Shown one piece after another: positions 1-7,535 of a stretch of DNA of 16,158 nucleotides. How positions within the stretch are numbered: position 1 is the stretch's first letter; the number at the start of each line of letters is the position of its first letter. This DNA comes from Lachnospiraceae bacterium UBA3826 (lineage in GTDB: Bacteria; Bacillota; Clostridia; Lachnospirales; Lachnospiraceae), in assembly GCA_002393095.1 (NCBI GenBank), contig DGII01000095.1, forward strand, positions 1 through 16,158, in the 5' to 3' direction. The notes under the pieces are model-generated. The model had not been told where the DNA came from. It did no database searches and saw only the letters and a list, made by a program, of their open reading frames with translations. The translations under genes were made by a program, and so were the position numbers.

Positions 1-17
1 AAGATAGAGTTGATTCA

Positions 18-47
18 GTCCTATTAATAATCGGAAAATAATAGGAC
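18..47 (+). promoter_or_regulatory. 9-bp hairpin upstream of leuD
   Basis: Positions 18-26 (GTCCTATTA) and 39-47 (TAATAGGAC) form a perfect 9-bp inverted repeat around a 12-nt loop. A second, overlapping dyad pairs 44-51 (GGACCAAA) with 67-74 (TTTGGTTC, one G-U), so the two hairpins share bases 44-47 and could exclude each other. There is no U-tract after either, so they do not look like an intrinsic terminator. No T-box or known riboswitch motif is visible. A role in leuD expression is inference only. Confidence 0.4.
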
Positions 48-69
48 CAAAGAAGATAACAGGTAATTT

Positions 70-168
70 GGTTCGAATATGATTCGAATAGGATTCAACT
101 AGGATTCAAATATGATTCGAATATGATTCAAATATGATTCAATTATGATTCAAATATGGTTGAATAAA
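70..168. repeat. nine tandem 11-bp repeats
   Basis: Nine consecutive 11-bp units cover exactly 99 bp, with consensus GATTCAAATAT. They begin at 70, 81, 92, 103, 114, 125, 136, 147 and 158. The outer units are the most degenerate; the central six differ by one to three bases. Each junction also makes a short dyad of the type GAAT-ATG-ATTC. The period is close to one helical turn. The array ends just before the leuD -10-like box. It could be a minisatellite or a cooperative protein-binding array; the sequence does not decide. Confidence 0.85.
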
Positions 169-174
169 CCGGAA

Positions 175-192
175 TATAATATTACTGAGGTG
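175..192 (+). promoter_or_regulatory. -10-like box and RBS of leuD
   Basis: A perfect TATAAT at 175-180 is followed by the Shine-Dalgarno GAGGTG at 187-192, seven bases before the ATG at 200. No good -35 lies 16-18 bp upstream, where the last repeat units sit. If this box is used, the mRNA leader would be only about 13 nt. An activator bound at the repeat array could replace a -35, but that is speculation. The RBS is solid and the promoter is weak. Confidence 0.4.
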
Positions 193-199
193 AAATACA

Positions 200-688
200 A
201 TGAATAATGCACATGGAAAAGTGATTAAGTACGGAGATAATGTCGATACGGATGTGATCATTCCCGCAAGATATCTGAACAGCTCGGACCCTAAGGAGCT
301 TGCAACACATTGCATGGAGGATCTTGATAAGGACTTCTTAAGCCGTATGAAGCCCGGAGATATAATGGTAGCCGAGAAGAATTTCGGCTGCGGTTCGTCA
401 AGAGAGCATGCCCCCATAGCTATTAAGGCGTGTGGTATAAGCTGTGTGATCGCAGAGACTTTCGCAAGGATATTCTACAGAAATGCCATTAATATAGGAC
501 TTCCCATCATAGAGTGTCCGGAGGCCGTTAAGGGCATAGAGGATGGTGATGAGGTGTCAGTTGACTTTGACAGCGGTATAATAAAGAATGAGACTAAGGG
601 AACAAGCTTTAAGGGACAGCCTTTCCCTGAGTTCATGCAGAAGATAATAGATGCGGAAGGACTTGTTAATTATATCAATTCCAAGTGA
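200..688 (+). CDS. leuD: 3-isopropylmalate dehydratase small subunit (LeuD)
   Basis: Small (swivel-domain) subunit of isopropylmalate isomerase, which converts 2- to 3-isopropylmalate in leucine synthesis together with the iron-sulfur subunit LeuC. The 162-residue protein shows YGDNVDTDVIIPARYL at residues 11-26 and NFGCGSSREHAP at 61-72, the substrate-loop motif of the aconitase family, followed by AETFARIFYRNAINIGLP at 85-102. The length fits the short archaeal/clostridial LeuD type rather than the roughly 200-residue enterobacterial form. The ATG is supported by GAGGTG seven bases upstream. leuC is not in the window; the 199 bp upstream are non-coding, apart from a possible end of another gene before base 27. 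Its last codon overlaps a GTG that could start ruvB. The short type also includes related homoaconitase-like and dimethylmaleate dehydratase subunits, so the substrate is inferred. Confidence 0.9.
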   Translation: MNNAHGKVIKYGDNVDTDVIIPARYLNSSDPKELATHCMEDLDKDFLSRMKPGDIMVAEKNFGCGSSREHAPIAIKACGISCVIAETFARIFYRNAINIGLPIIECPEAVKGIEDGDEVSVDFDSGIIKNETKGTSFKGQPFPEFMQKIIDAEGLVNYINSK

Positions 689-693
689 TCCTT

Positions 694-1686
694 ATGGAAA
701 GAAAAATTCTTAACACCGCAGTTGCTGCGGATGAGATCAAAAATGAGAATATACTGCGCCCCGAATTCCTTAAGGATTATATAGGTCAGCGGAAGGTCAA
801 GGAATCCATGCAGGTATATATAGATGCCGCCAAGGGCAGGGGAGAAAGTCTTGATCATGTGCTTCTGTACGGGCCGCCGGGACTTGGCAAGACGACTCTT
901 GCTTGTATCCTTGCCAATGAGATGGGAGTTAATATCAAGATCACCTCAGGACCTGCCATAGAAAAGCCCGGTGAGCTTGCAGCCATCTTAAGTAAGCTAA
1001 GAGACGGAGACCTGCTCTTTGTGGATGAGATACACAGGCTTAACCGACAGGTGGAGGAGGTATTGTATCCTGCCATGGAGGATTATGCCATAGATGTTGT
1101 CACCGGAGTGGGGCCGGATGCCAGAAGCTACAGGCTTAAGCTTGCAAGATTCACACTCGTTGGAGCTACTACAAGAGCAGGAATGCTTACGGCTCCTTTA
1201 AGGGATCGTTTCGGAATGATACAGAGACTTGAGTTCTATACACCGGACGAGCTTAAGACCATCATCAATAACTCAGCCTTAAGGCTTGGCATCGACATAG
1301 ATGATAAGGGTGCGTATGAGATGGCAAGGAGAAGCCGCGGCACTCCGAGAATCGCCAACAGACTCCTTAAGCGTGTCAGAGACTATGCGCAGGTTAAGTA
1401 TGACGGTATCATAACGGAAGATGTGGCAAGAGAAGTATTAAGTATTTTGGATATTGATTCCAAGGGTCTTGATAAGACCGATAAGAACATACTTAATACA
1501 ATAATAGACAAATTCGGTGGGGGACCTGTGGGGCTGGACACATTGGCAGCCACTATAGGCGAGGACCCCGGAACCATAGAGGATGTGTATGAACCGTTCC
1601 TGCTTATGAACGGATTCATTAACAGAACTCCGAAGGGTAGAATGGTTACAGAAGAGGCATACAGACACCTTGGAATCATCGGATGA
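694..1686 (+). CDS. ruvB: Holliday junction branch-migration helicase RuvB
   Basis: AAA+ ATPase motor that drives branch migration of Holliday junctions with RuvA (and RuvC) in recombination repair. Counting from MERKIL, Walker A GPPGLGKT is at residues 60-67, Walker B LFVDEIH at 108-114, sensor 1 GATTRAG at 157-163 and the arginine-finger segment LRDRFG at 169-174. The C-terminal winged helix (DKFGGGPVGLDTLA, then GFINRTPKGRM) is complete. I chose the ATG at 694 (330 aa) because family members start at this MERKI-like segment; a GTG at 685, overlapping the leuD stop as GTGA, would add three residues. Neither start has a recognisable Shine-Dalgarno, which suggests coupling to leuD translation. 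ruvA and ruvC are not adjacent, although ruvA is commonly the neighbour. The last codons are part of a 14-bp inverted repeat. Confidence 0.97.
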   Translation: MERKILNTAVAADEIKNENILRPEFLKDYIGQRKVKESMQVYIDAAKGRGESLDHVLLYGPPGLGKTTLACILANEMGVNIKITSGPAIEKPGELAAILSKLRDGDLLFVDEIHRLNRQVEEVLYPAMEDYAIDVVTGVGPDARSYRLKLARFTLVGATTRAGMLTAPLRDRFGMIQRLEFYTPDELKTIINNSALRLGIDIDDKGAYEMARRSRGTPRIANRLLKRVRDYAQVKYDGIITEDVAREVLSILDIDSKGLDKTDKNILNTIIDKFGGGPVGLDTLAATIGEDPGTIEDVYEPFLLMNGFINRTPKGRMVTEEAYRHLGIIG

Positions 1687-1717
1687 GAGGGTGATTCCAA
1701 GGTGTGGTCGGGATTTT
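1665..1717 (+). terminator. terminator-like hairpin across ruvB stop
   Basis: ACACCTTGGAATCA at 1665-1678 and TGATTCCAAGGTGT at 1692-1705 are a perfect 14-bp inverted repeat with a 13-nt loop that contains the ruvB stop codon (1684-1686). A short T-run (TTTT) comes only about eight bases after the stem, at 1714-1717. This is poor for an intrinsic terminator; the hairpin could instead protect the 3' end or slow polymerase. zapA has its own promoter immediately after, which fits a transcript end here. Confidence 0.5.
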
Positions 1718-1721
1718 ATAC

Positions 1722-1750
1722 TTGCAATTAGGAGGTATGAAGTCTATAAT
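1722..1750 (+). promoter_or_regulatory. sigma-A-type promoter for zapA
   Basis: TTGCAA at 1722-1727 and TATAAT at 1745-1750 are separated by exactly 17 bp, a near-consensus vegetative promoter. Transcription would start near 1757 and leave a leader of about 75 nt before zapA. It follows the hairpin that spans the end of ruvB. Confidence 0.75.
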
Positions 1751-1773
1751 TCTAGTTGTATTTTATATGGATT

Positions 1774-1806
1774 GGATATTAAGGATCGCGTGATCTGCTA
1801 ATATCC
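1774..1806 (+). promoter_or_regulatory. hairpin in the zapA leader
   Basis: GGATATTA (1774-1781) pairs perfectly with TAATATCC (1799-1806). Inside, GATC at 1784-1787 pairs with GATC at 1792-1795 around the loop GCGT. No U-tract follows, so it is not a terminator. It ends about 15 nt before the zapA Shine-Dalgarno (GGGAG, 1822-1826) and may tune mRNA stability or translation. Confidence 0.5.
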
Positions 1807-1832
1807 GTCCGGGTTATGAGTGGGAGTTTTGT

Positions 1833-2243
1833 ATGGCTATCAAGACCGATGCAGAGGTTATAATAGGCGGTAAGGTTTTTACCATAAGCGGAACCGAGAG
1901 TGAAGAATATCTTCAGAAGGTTGCTTCATATATTAACGGCAAGTTCAATGAATACGCTCAGGTTGATGCTTTCAGACGGGCCAATGCCGAGAATCAGAAT
2001 GTTCTGATGCAGCTTAATATAGCAGATGATTACTTCAAAGCAATGAACAGGGTAAGTTCAATGGAAGAGGATCTGGCGAGCAAGGAGAAGGAACTGTATG
2101 ATCTGAAGCATGATCTGGTCAACTCACAGATGAAGCTTGAGAATCTGGAGAAGAGTAATAAGATCCTTAAGGAAGAGGCGTCCGAGAGGGATAAGAAGAT
2201 AGTAAGGCTTGAGACTGAACTTAAGAGCCTTAAGAAATCATGA
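1833..2243 (+). CDS. zapA: cell division protein ZapA
   Basis: ZapA-family protein that binds FtsZ in the cytoplasm and bundles protofilaments at the division ring. Residues 5-70 match the ZapA N-terminal domain: AEVIIGGKVFTISG, then SEEYLQKVASYINGKFNE, then a helix ending in NIADDYFKA. Residues 75-136 are a long charged coiled coil (MEEDLASKEKELYDLKHDL and onward). At 136 residues it is longer than the roughly 85-110 residues common in the family; the extra length is coiled coil. The ATG has GGGAG (1822-1826) six bases upstream. It has its own promoter at 1722-1750 and a terminator at 2295-2322, so it is probably expressed as a single gene. Lachnospiraceae often keep zapA between ruvB and a U32 gene, which agrees with this call. 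Confidence 0.88.
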   Translation: MAIKTDAEVIIGGKVFTISGTESEEYLQKVASYINGKFNEYAQVDAFRRANAENQNVLMQLNIADDYFKAMNRVSSMEEDLASKEKELYDLKHDLVNSQMKLENLEKSNKILKEEASERDKKIVRLETELKSLKKS

Positions 2244-2294
2244 TAATTAAGAGACAGGACAGGCCGGATGACCCGGACAATATGGATTACACGC

Positions 2295-2322
2295 AGGGAA
2301 TCGCCAGATTCCCTTTTTATTT
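2295..2322 (+). terminator. Rho-independent terminator after zapA
   Basis: AGGGAATC (2295-2302), loop GCCA and GATTCCCT (2307-2314) form a perfect 8-bp stem followed by TTTTTATTT. This is a textbook intrinsic terminator. It ends only 27 bases before the chosen U32 start, which leaves little room for a separate promoter. Confidence 0.92.
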
Positions 2323-2349
2323 ATGCAGCATATCGATAGGATTTTGGAT

Positions 2350-4770
2350 ATGAGTATGATAAAAAAGACGGAACTGCTTGCGCCGGCAGGCAATATGGAG
2401 TGCTTACAAGCTGCGGTGATGGCCGGAGCCGATGCGATATACCTTGCCGGCAAAAGCTTTGGCGCAAGGGCGAGCGCGGAGAATTTCACGGATGAAGAAC
2501 TCATCGAGGCCCTTGATCTTGCGCATATCTACAATAAGAAGATATATCTGACACTTAATACCCTTATTAAAGAGAAGGAGTGGAAGGATATATACGGCTT
2601 TGTTGATCCGCTGTACAGAGCCGGACTTGACGGGGTAATAGTTCAGGACATCGGGCTTATCGGCTTTCTTAAGAAGGAATTCCCGTTACTTCCTCTTCAC
2701 GCAAGTACTCAGATGACCATAACTCACACGGCGGGAGCGAAATATGCCCAAAAGCTTGGAGTCTGCCGTATAGTCACCGCAAGAGAGCTGTCTCTTAAGG
2801 AGATCAAGCATATAAAGGAGAATACGGGACTTGAGATAGAGGTATTTATCCATGGCGCAATGTGTTATTCATATTCGGGAGCGTGCCTTTTCAGCTCTTA
2901 CCTTGGCGGAAGAAGCGGTAACAGAGGCAGATGTGCCGGACCATGCAGACTTCCGTATAACGGTGGGGAATATCCTTTAAGCATGAGAGATATGTGCCTT
3001 ATTGATGATATGCATGAGCTTATGGATGCAGGCATTGATTCCTTCAAGATAGAAGGAAGACTTAAGAATCCAGAATATGTCGCAACTGTCACATCCATAT
3101 ACAGAAAATATATGGATAAATATTATGAAGGCGTGGTAAAAAAGGCTTCGGATGAAGATAAGAGCAAGCTGGAATCATTGTATCTGAGGGGAGGATATTC
3201 AACGGGATATCTTCATAAGCATAACGGAAAGGATATGATAAGCTTTGACAGTCCCTCATATAAGACGGACAGAGCCTTGCGGGAGAGGAAGGATTTTGCG
3301 GCTGACTACAAGGCCGATATCAGGCTCCCTGTAAGTATTAAGGCTTTTTTTCACGTGAAACAACCGATGCGTCTGGAACTTATATATGACAGCGATGTCA
3401 GTATATGCGTAAGCGGAGATGAGGTTACTAAAGCCAAGAATGCACCTGCCACTGTAGAGGATATTAAGAGCAGGCTTGGCAGGATGGGCAATACACCTTA
3501 CGCCCCGGCAAGTATCGACATGGAATTGGATGATGACTGCTTCATTCCCGTTAAGTCGCTTAACGAATTAAGAAGAATGGCTGTGGAGAAGCTGACAGAA
3601 GCAAGACTTGCCATAATAAGAGATGAGAGATCGGAAAGTGGGAGTGCTTTATACGTTGTAAATGACGGGGCAACTATAACCAAGCGTGGGCCGGACAGTA
3701 CTTTGGGAATCACACCTGAAAGAACATCAGAAATCACACCCGAAAGAGCATCAGAAAGCACACCTGAAAGAACATCAGAAAGCACACCCGAAAGGACATC
3801 AGAAAGAGCACCGGAAAGCGCATCTGGCAAGACCAAGGCACTGGATATATCAGTTACCGCAAGGGAACAGTTGGATGCTGTAGTCGGGCTTATAAAGGGC
3901 GGACTGACAAGTGATCTGGCATATAAAAGCATAGCCCTTTATATTCCTTATGATCTAATATACAGTGGTAAGATCATGACTAAAGAGCTTGCTAAGATCA
4001 AAGAATCTTGCGGGGATATGCTGATAATCGCGGCGCTTCCGAGAATATACAGGGAAAGGTCTGAAAGCTACATGAAAGAATTCCTTGCTTTTATAAAGGA
4101 GGAGTGCGGCGGTGGTGCCGGCAAGCAGGACATGACCTTAAATCGGAAGGAACGGCTTATCGACGGAATACTTGTCAAAAATGCCGAGCAGCTGCAGCTT
4201 ATTGGCTGCGATGACACCCTGCGGGATAACGTTAAGATCATTGCGGATGTAGGCATATATTCATGGAATGCACACAGTCTTGCCACAGTGCTTAATGATT
4301 CGGACATGGCTTTTGTCCCGTATGAGTTAAGTCTGCATGAGCTGGAAGATATGTTGATGAATGAAAGCGGCATCTTATCGGGAGTGAGTGCGGACAGGAT
4401 AGGAATGACCGTATACGGCAAGGCACCGCTAATGGTAAGCGCGAATTGCGTACTTAAGACATACGGAAAGTGCTCTGCCGATAAAAAGGGGTGCGGATAT
4501 ACATATATTAGGGACAGGCAGGGCAGGAGAGAGCCTGTATATAATAACTGCCTGCATTGCTATAATGAGATATATAACGCATTACCCACCTCGTGTCACA
4601 AATACATGGCTGATATAGACAGGCTCGGTATAGGGAGACTGCGTCTTGACTTTACGGATGAGACAGAAGAAGAGACGGGCAGGGTCGCAGCTTATTACTT
4701 AAGCGGGTGCGCGGGAGAATGTCCTTTGGGTGAATACACGACGGGGCATCTTCAAAAGGGAGCTATCTGA
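2350..4770 (+). CDS. U32 family (RlhA/TrhP-like) protein with repeat insert
   Basis: Member of the U32 'peptidase' family. Characterised relatives TrhP and RlhA hydroxylate tRNA or 23S rRNA with prephenate and an iron-sulfur cluster, so RNA hydroxylation is a likelier role than proteolysis. The N-terminal barrel starts ELLAPAGNMECLQAAVMAGAD at residues 8-28. The family signature EVFIHGAMCYSYSGACLFSS is at 164-183, and cysteines 172, 179, 195 and 199 are the probable cluster ligands. A DUF3656-like part follows. Residues 454-492 are an eight-residue repeat (consensus STPERTSE) encoded by a 24-bp minisatellite. A second cysteine-rich patch (CVLKTYGKC, CLHCYNE) lies near 701-742. I chose ATG 2350 because TAGGA lies eight bases upstream; 2323 (inside the terminator) and 2356 are alternatives. 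At 806 residues it is longer than E. coli RlhA (about 650). Its TGA overlaps the next ATG, so the two are translationally coupled. Confidence 0.88.
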   Translation: MSMIKKTELLAPAGNMECLQAAVMAGADAIYLAGKSFGARASAENFTDEELIEALDLAHIYNKKIYLTLNTLIKEKEWKDIYGFVDPLYRAGLDGVIVQDIGLIGFLKKEFPLLPLHASTQMTITHTAGAKYAQKLGVCRIVTARELSLKEIKHIKENTGLEIEVFIHGAMCYSYSGACLFSSYLGGRSGNRGRCAGPCRLPYNGGEYPLSMRDMCLIDDMHELMDAGIDSFKIEGRLKNPEYVATVTSIYRKYMDKYYEGVVKKASDEDKSKLESLYLRGGYSTGYLHKHNGKDMISFDSPSYKTDRALRERKDFAADYKADIRLPVSIKAFFHVKQPMRLELIYDSDVSICVSGDEVTKAKNAPATVEDIKSRLGRMGNTPYAPASIDMELDDDCFIPVKSLNELRRMAVEKLTEARLAIIRDERSESGSALYVVNDGATITKRGPDSTLGITPERTSEITPERASESTPERTSESTPERTSERAPESASGKTKALDISVTAREQLDAVVGLIKGGLTSDLAYKSIALYIPYDLIYSGKIMTKELAKIKESCGDMLIIAALPRIYRERSESYMKEFLAFIKEECGGGAGKQDMTLNRKERLIDGILVKNAEQLQLIGCDDTLRDNVKIIADVGIYSWNAHSLATVLNDSDMAFVPYELSLHELEDMLMNESGILSGVSADRIGMTVYGKAPLMVSANCVLKTYGKCSADKKGCGYTYIRDRQGRREPVYNNCLHCYNEIYNALPTSCHKYMADIDRLGIGRLRLDFTDETEEETGRVAAYYLSGCAGECPLGEYTTGHLQKGAI
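3709..3825 (+). repeat. 24-bp in-frame minisatellite
   Basis: Four full 24-bp units start at 3709, 3733, 3757 and 3781 and a degenerate partial fifth runs 3805-3825. The consensus begins AGCACACCTGAAAGAACATC. The units differ by one to four bases and alternate CCT/CCC at the proline codon. They encode [I/S]TPER[T/A]SE and keep the reading frame, so copy-number change would lengthen or shorten a flexible hydrophilic linker without breaking the gene. Confidence 0.9.
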
Positions 4771-7526
4771 TGTTATATATATACACTGAGATATCCAAGT
4801 ATCTTATATTATGTTTTGCGCTCTTATACGTGCTTGAGTGTATCCTGTACGAAGCAAGGGGAGAGAGAAGCGTAAGGAGCAGGGGAATATATATAAGACA
4901 GGAGATATACATATTCATAATTCAGTTTTTGGGGTATTCCGTACTATGTCTTAAGTCGGGCAAGCTTGACTATGCATTCTTTGGAATATTTGTCCAGATC
5001 GTACTCTTTGGCTGCATAATCCTGTCTTATATGATCTATCCGAGGATTGACAGGATGCTGCTTAATAATATGGCTCTGCTCATCAGTACAGGTCTTATTA
5101 TACTTAGCAGGATCGATCTCAATAAATCGCTTAAGCAATTCGCTATAGCGGCACTTTCCCTGATCATAGGCATGTTCATACCGTTGCTGCTTAAGAAATT
5201 CGGCTTTCTGCCTGACCTTGGCTACCTATACGCCATAGCCGGTCTTACAATGCTTTTTATCGTCCTGATACTCGGCCGGACCACATACGGCAGTAAGCTT
5301 AACTACACCATAGGGGGCATCACATTTCAACCATCGGAGATAGTTAAGGTCATATTCGTATTCGCCATAGCTGCCATTCTTGGCAAAGCCGAAAGCTTCT
5401 TCGATATCTTTATTGCCACACTTTTTGCGGCGGCTCATGTGGTAATACTGGTATGCTCAAGAGACTTGGGAAGCGGCCTTATATTTTTCGTAACCTATGT
5501 GTTCATGCTTTTTATAGCAACAAGGAGCTATGCCTTCCTTGGTGCGGGAATGCTTGCGGGTGTGGCAGGGGCGCTGCTTTCCTACAGGATATTCAGACAT
5601 GTACAAGTCAGGGTACAGGCATTTCTTGATCCTTTTTCAACCATAGATAATCAGGGATATCAGATAACCCAGTCCCTATTTGGATTAAGCTATGGAAGCT
5701 ATTTCGGTACGGGACTTATGAAGGGTACGCCCTCGGATATTCCTTTTGTGGATTCGGATTTCATTTTTTCGGCCGTAACCGAAGAGATGGGGGCTTTATT
5801 CGCCATTTGTATGCTCATGGTCTGCCTTTCATGCTTTATTATCATGATGCGCACATGTATGTCTGCGGACGGAAGATTCTTAAGGCTTATTGCCGGTGGG
5901 CTTGGAGTCATGTATATATTTCAGGTATTCCTGACCGTGGGAGGCGGGATCAAATTCATCCCCCTTACCGGAGTGACACTGCCTTTCGTAAGCTATGGTG
6001 GAACCAGTATGCTTGAAAGCGTTATAAGCTTCTACATAGTACAGGGTATCATCATAGAACGAAGGGATGCGCTTCATAAGGAAAAGGAAGGCAAGGCTGC
6101 AGCAGAACACAGACGCCCAAGAACGGTAGAGACTTGGATAACCGTGGGTACCTTTGTGTGCTTATTCCTTACGATGAGCGTCTATCTGTCCGTATATGTG
6201 GGCACCCATGAACAGGTATTGATAAGCAATTCATATAATTCCAGACAAAAGCTCCTTGCCAAAGAAAACATAAGAGGAACCATATATGACAGAGGCGGCA
6301 AGGTGTTAGCAACCACTCTCCAAGATGAAAACGGCAAGGAATACAGAAGCTATCCATACGGGAGTCTTTTTGCGCATGTGGTCGGATTCTCGACTAAGGG
6401 TAAGACAGGACTTGAAGCGGCAGAGAATTATTATCTTCTTAACTCCAATGTATCATTGGAAGAGAAGGTGGAGAATGATATAGACGGCAGGAAGAATCCC
6501 GGTAATGATGTCCACACATCCTTGGATGCGACCATACAGCAGATTGCATCCGACTCATTGGGTGTATGCAAGGGCGCAGTGATAGTATCCGAGGTGGAGA
6601 CGGGCAGGATTCTGGCCATGGTATCGAAGCCTGATTTTGACCCTAACACGGTAGTACAGAACTGGGACAGATATGTGGCCAATACAGACGGCTCCTCCGT
6701 TCTGCTCAACAGAGCCACACAAGGTCTCTATGCGCCGGGTTCAACCTTTAAGATCGTGACAGCTCTTGAATATATAAGGGAGAATCCGGATTCGTACAAT
6801 AATTATGTGTATAACTGTCAGGGACGGTATATACATGGGGATGACAGAATCAATTGCTATCATGGTTCCGTACACGGAAGCGTAGACCTGTATGATTCTT
6901 TTGCCAAGTCGTGCAATGCCTCATTTGCCAATATCGGTATGACGCTTAACAGGGATGAATACGGCAAGACGCTTAATAAGCTGCTTTTTAATGAGAAGCT
7001 TCCTCTTGATATCAATTATTCGGTCAGTAAGCTTAAGGTGAATAAGGATACCTCGGACAGTGACATGATACAGATATCCATAGGTCAGGGTACTGCATCC
7101 GTTACCCCTATGGAGCTTCACCTTATCACAACGTCGATAGCCAATAAGGGGATGATGATGAAGCCGTATCTTGTTGACAGCATAGTGGATGGAGACGGCA
7201 ATATAATCAAAGAGTATAAGCCCGAAGAATATAAGACGCTTATGAGTGAGAGCGAATCATACGCACTTAAGGAACTGATGAAGGGCGTGGTTAAGGACGG
7301 TACGGGAAGAAAGCTTAAGTCAGAATTCTATGAGGCGGCAGGTAAGACCGGTTCGGCGGAATTCGGAGGTGATGTGAAGGATTCTCATGCATGGTTCACA
7401 GGCTTTGCACCTGCGGATGATCCGAAGATAAGCGTAACGATCGTGGTTGAGAGCATCGGCTCGGGAGGAGAATACGCCGTGCCGATTGCGAAGAGAATTA
7501 TTGACGCATATTTTGGAGTATATTAA
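4770..7526 (+). CDS. SEDS glycosyltransferase-class B PBP fusion
   Basis: A single 918-residue membrane protein that joins both peptidoglycan polymerisation activities. Residues 95-428 are a ten-segment SEDS (FtsW/RodA/SpoVE) domain with ITFQPSEIVK (184-193), YFGTG (311-315) and DSDFIFS (328-334), whose Asp330 aligns with the catalytic aspartate of RodA/FtsW. After a basic linker (430-452) a new membrane segment (about 455-477) leads to an extracellular PbpA-like transpeptidase: SxxK motif S658-TFK-661, SxN motif S714-C-N716 and KTG 859-861. All catalytic motifs are intact. Three extra hydrophobic segments (about 9-27, 43-60 and 67-90) precede the SEDS core. The PBP part (about 460 aa) is short, like actinobacterial PbpA. 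The start ATG overlaps the U32 stop (TGATG) and has AAAAGGGAG seven bases upstream. A role in elongation, division or sporulation cannot be told from sequence; the GerW neighbourhood leaves sporulation open. Confidence 0.95.
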   Translation: MLYIYTEISKYLILCFALLYVLECILYEARGERSVRSRGIYIRQEIYIFIIQFLGYSVLCLKSGKLDYAFFGIFVQIVLFGCIILSYMIYPRIDRMLLNNMALLISTGLIILSRIDLNKSLKQFAIAALSLIIGMFIPLLLKKFGFLPDLGYLYAIAGLTMLFIVLILGRTTYGSKLNYTIGGITFQPSEIVKVIFVFAIAAILGKAESFFDIFIATLFAAAHVVILVCSRDLGSGLIFFVTYVFMLFIATRSYAFLGAGMLAGVAGALLSYRIFRHVQVRVQAFLDPFSTIDNQGYQITQSLFGLSYGSYFGTGLMKGTPSDIPFVDSDFIFSAVTEEMGALFAICMLMVCLSCFIIMMRTCMSADGRFLRLIAGGLGVMYIFQVFLTVGGGIKFIPLTGVTLPFVSYGGTSMLESVISFYIVQGIIIERRDALHKEKEGKAAAEHRRPRTVETWITVGTFVCLFLTMSVYLSVYVGTHEQVLISNSYNSRQKLLAKENIRGTIYDRGGKVLATTLQDENGKEYRSYPYGSLFAHVVGFSTKGKTGLEAAENYYLLNSNVSLEEKVENDIDGRKNPGNDVHTSLDATIQQIASDSLGVCKGAVIVSEVETGRILAMVSKPDFDPNTVVQNWDRYVANTDGSSVLLNRATQGLYAPGSTFKIVTALEYIRENPDSYNNYVYNCQGRYIHGDDRINCYHGSVHGSVDLYDSFAKSCNASFANIGMTLNRDEYGKTLNKLLFNEKLPLDINYSVSKLKVNKDTSDSDMIQISIGQGTASVTPMELHLITTSIANKGMMMKPYLVDSIVDGDGNIIKEYKPEEYKTLMSESESYALKELMKGVVKDGTGRKLKSEFYEAAGKTGSAEFGGDVKDSHAWFTGFAPADDPKISVTIVVESIGSGGEYAVPIAKRIIDAYFGVY

Positions 7527-7535
7527 AATAGTAGT

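Noticed and set aside
70..168. Possible replication origin or plasmid iteron array
   Set aside because: The 11-bp units are AT-rich, but no DnaA boxes, dnaA, rep or partition gene is visible, and the array sits at a metabolic gene.
70..168. CRISPR array
   Set aside because: Units are contiguous with no spacers and only 11 bp long.
1..199. Leucine T-box riboswitch before leuD
   Set aside because: No T-box sequence (AGGGTGGTACCGCG-like) and no terminator/antiterminator pair with a U-tract.
3498..3932. Antisense 144-residue open frame over the U32 minisatellite
   Set aside because: It mirrors the repeat (SGVLSDVL-like octads) and is fully inside a conserved gene; no RBS or independent support.
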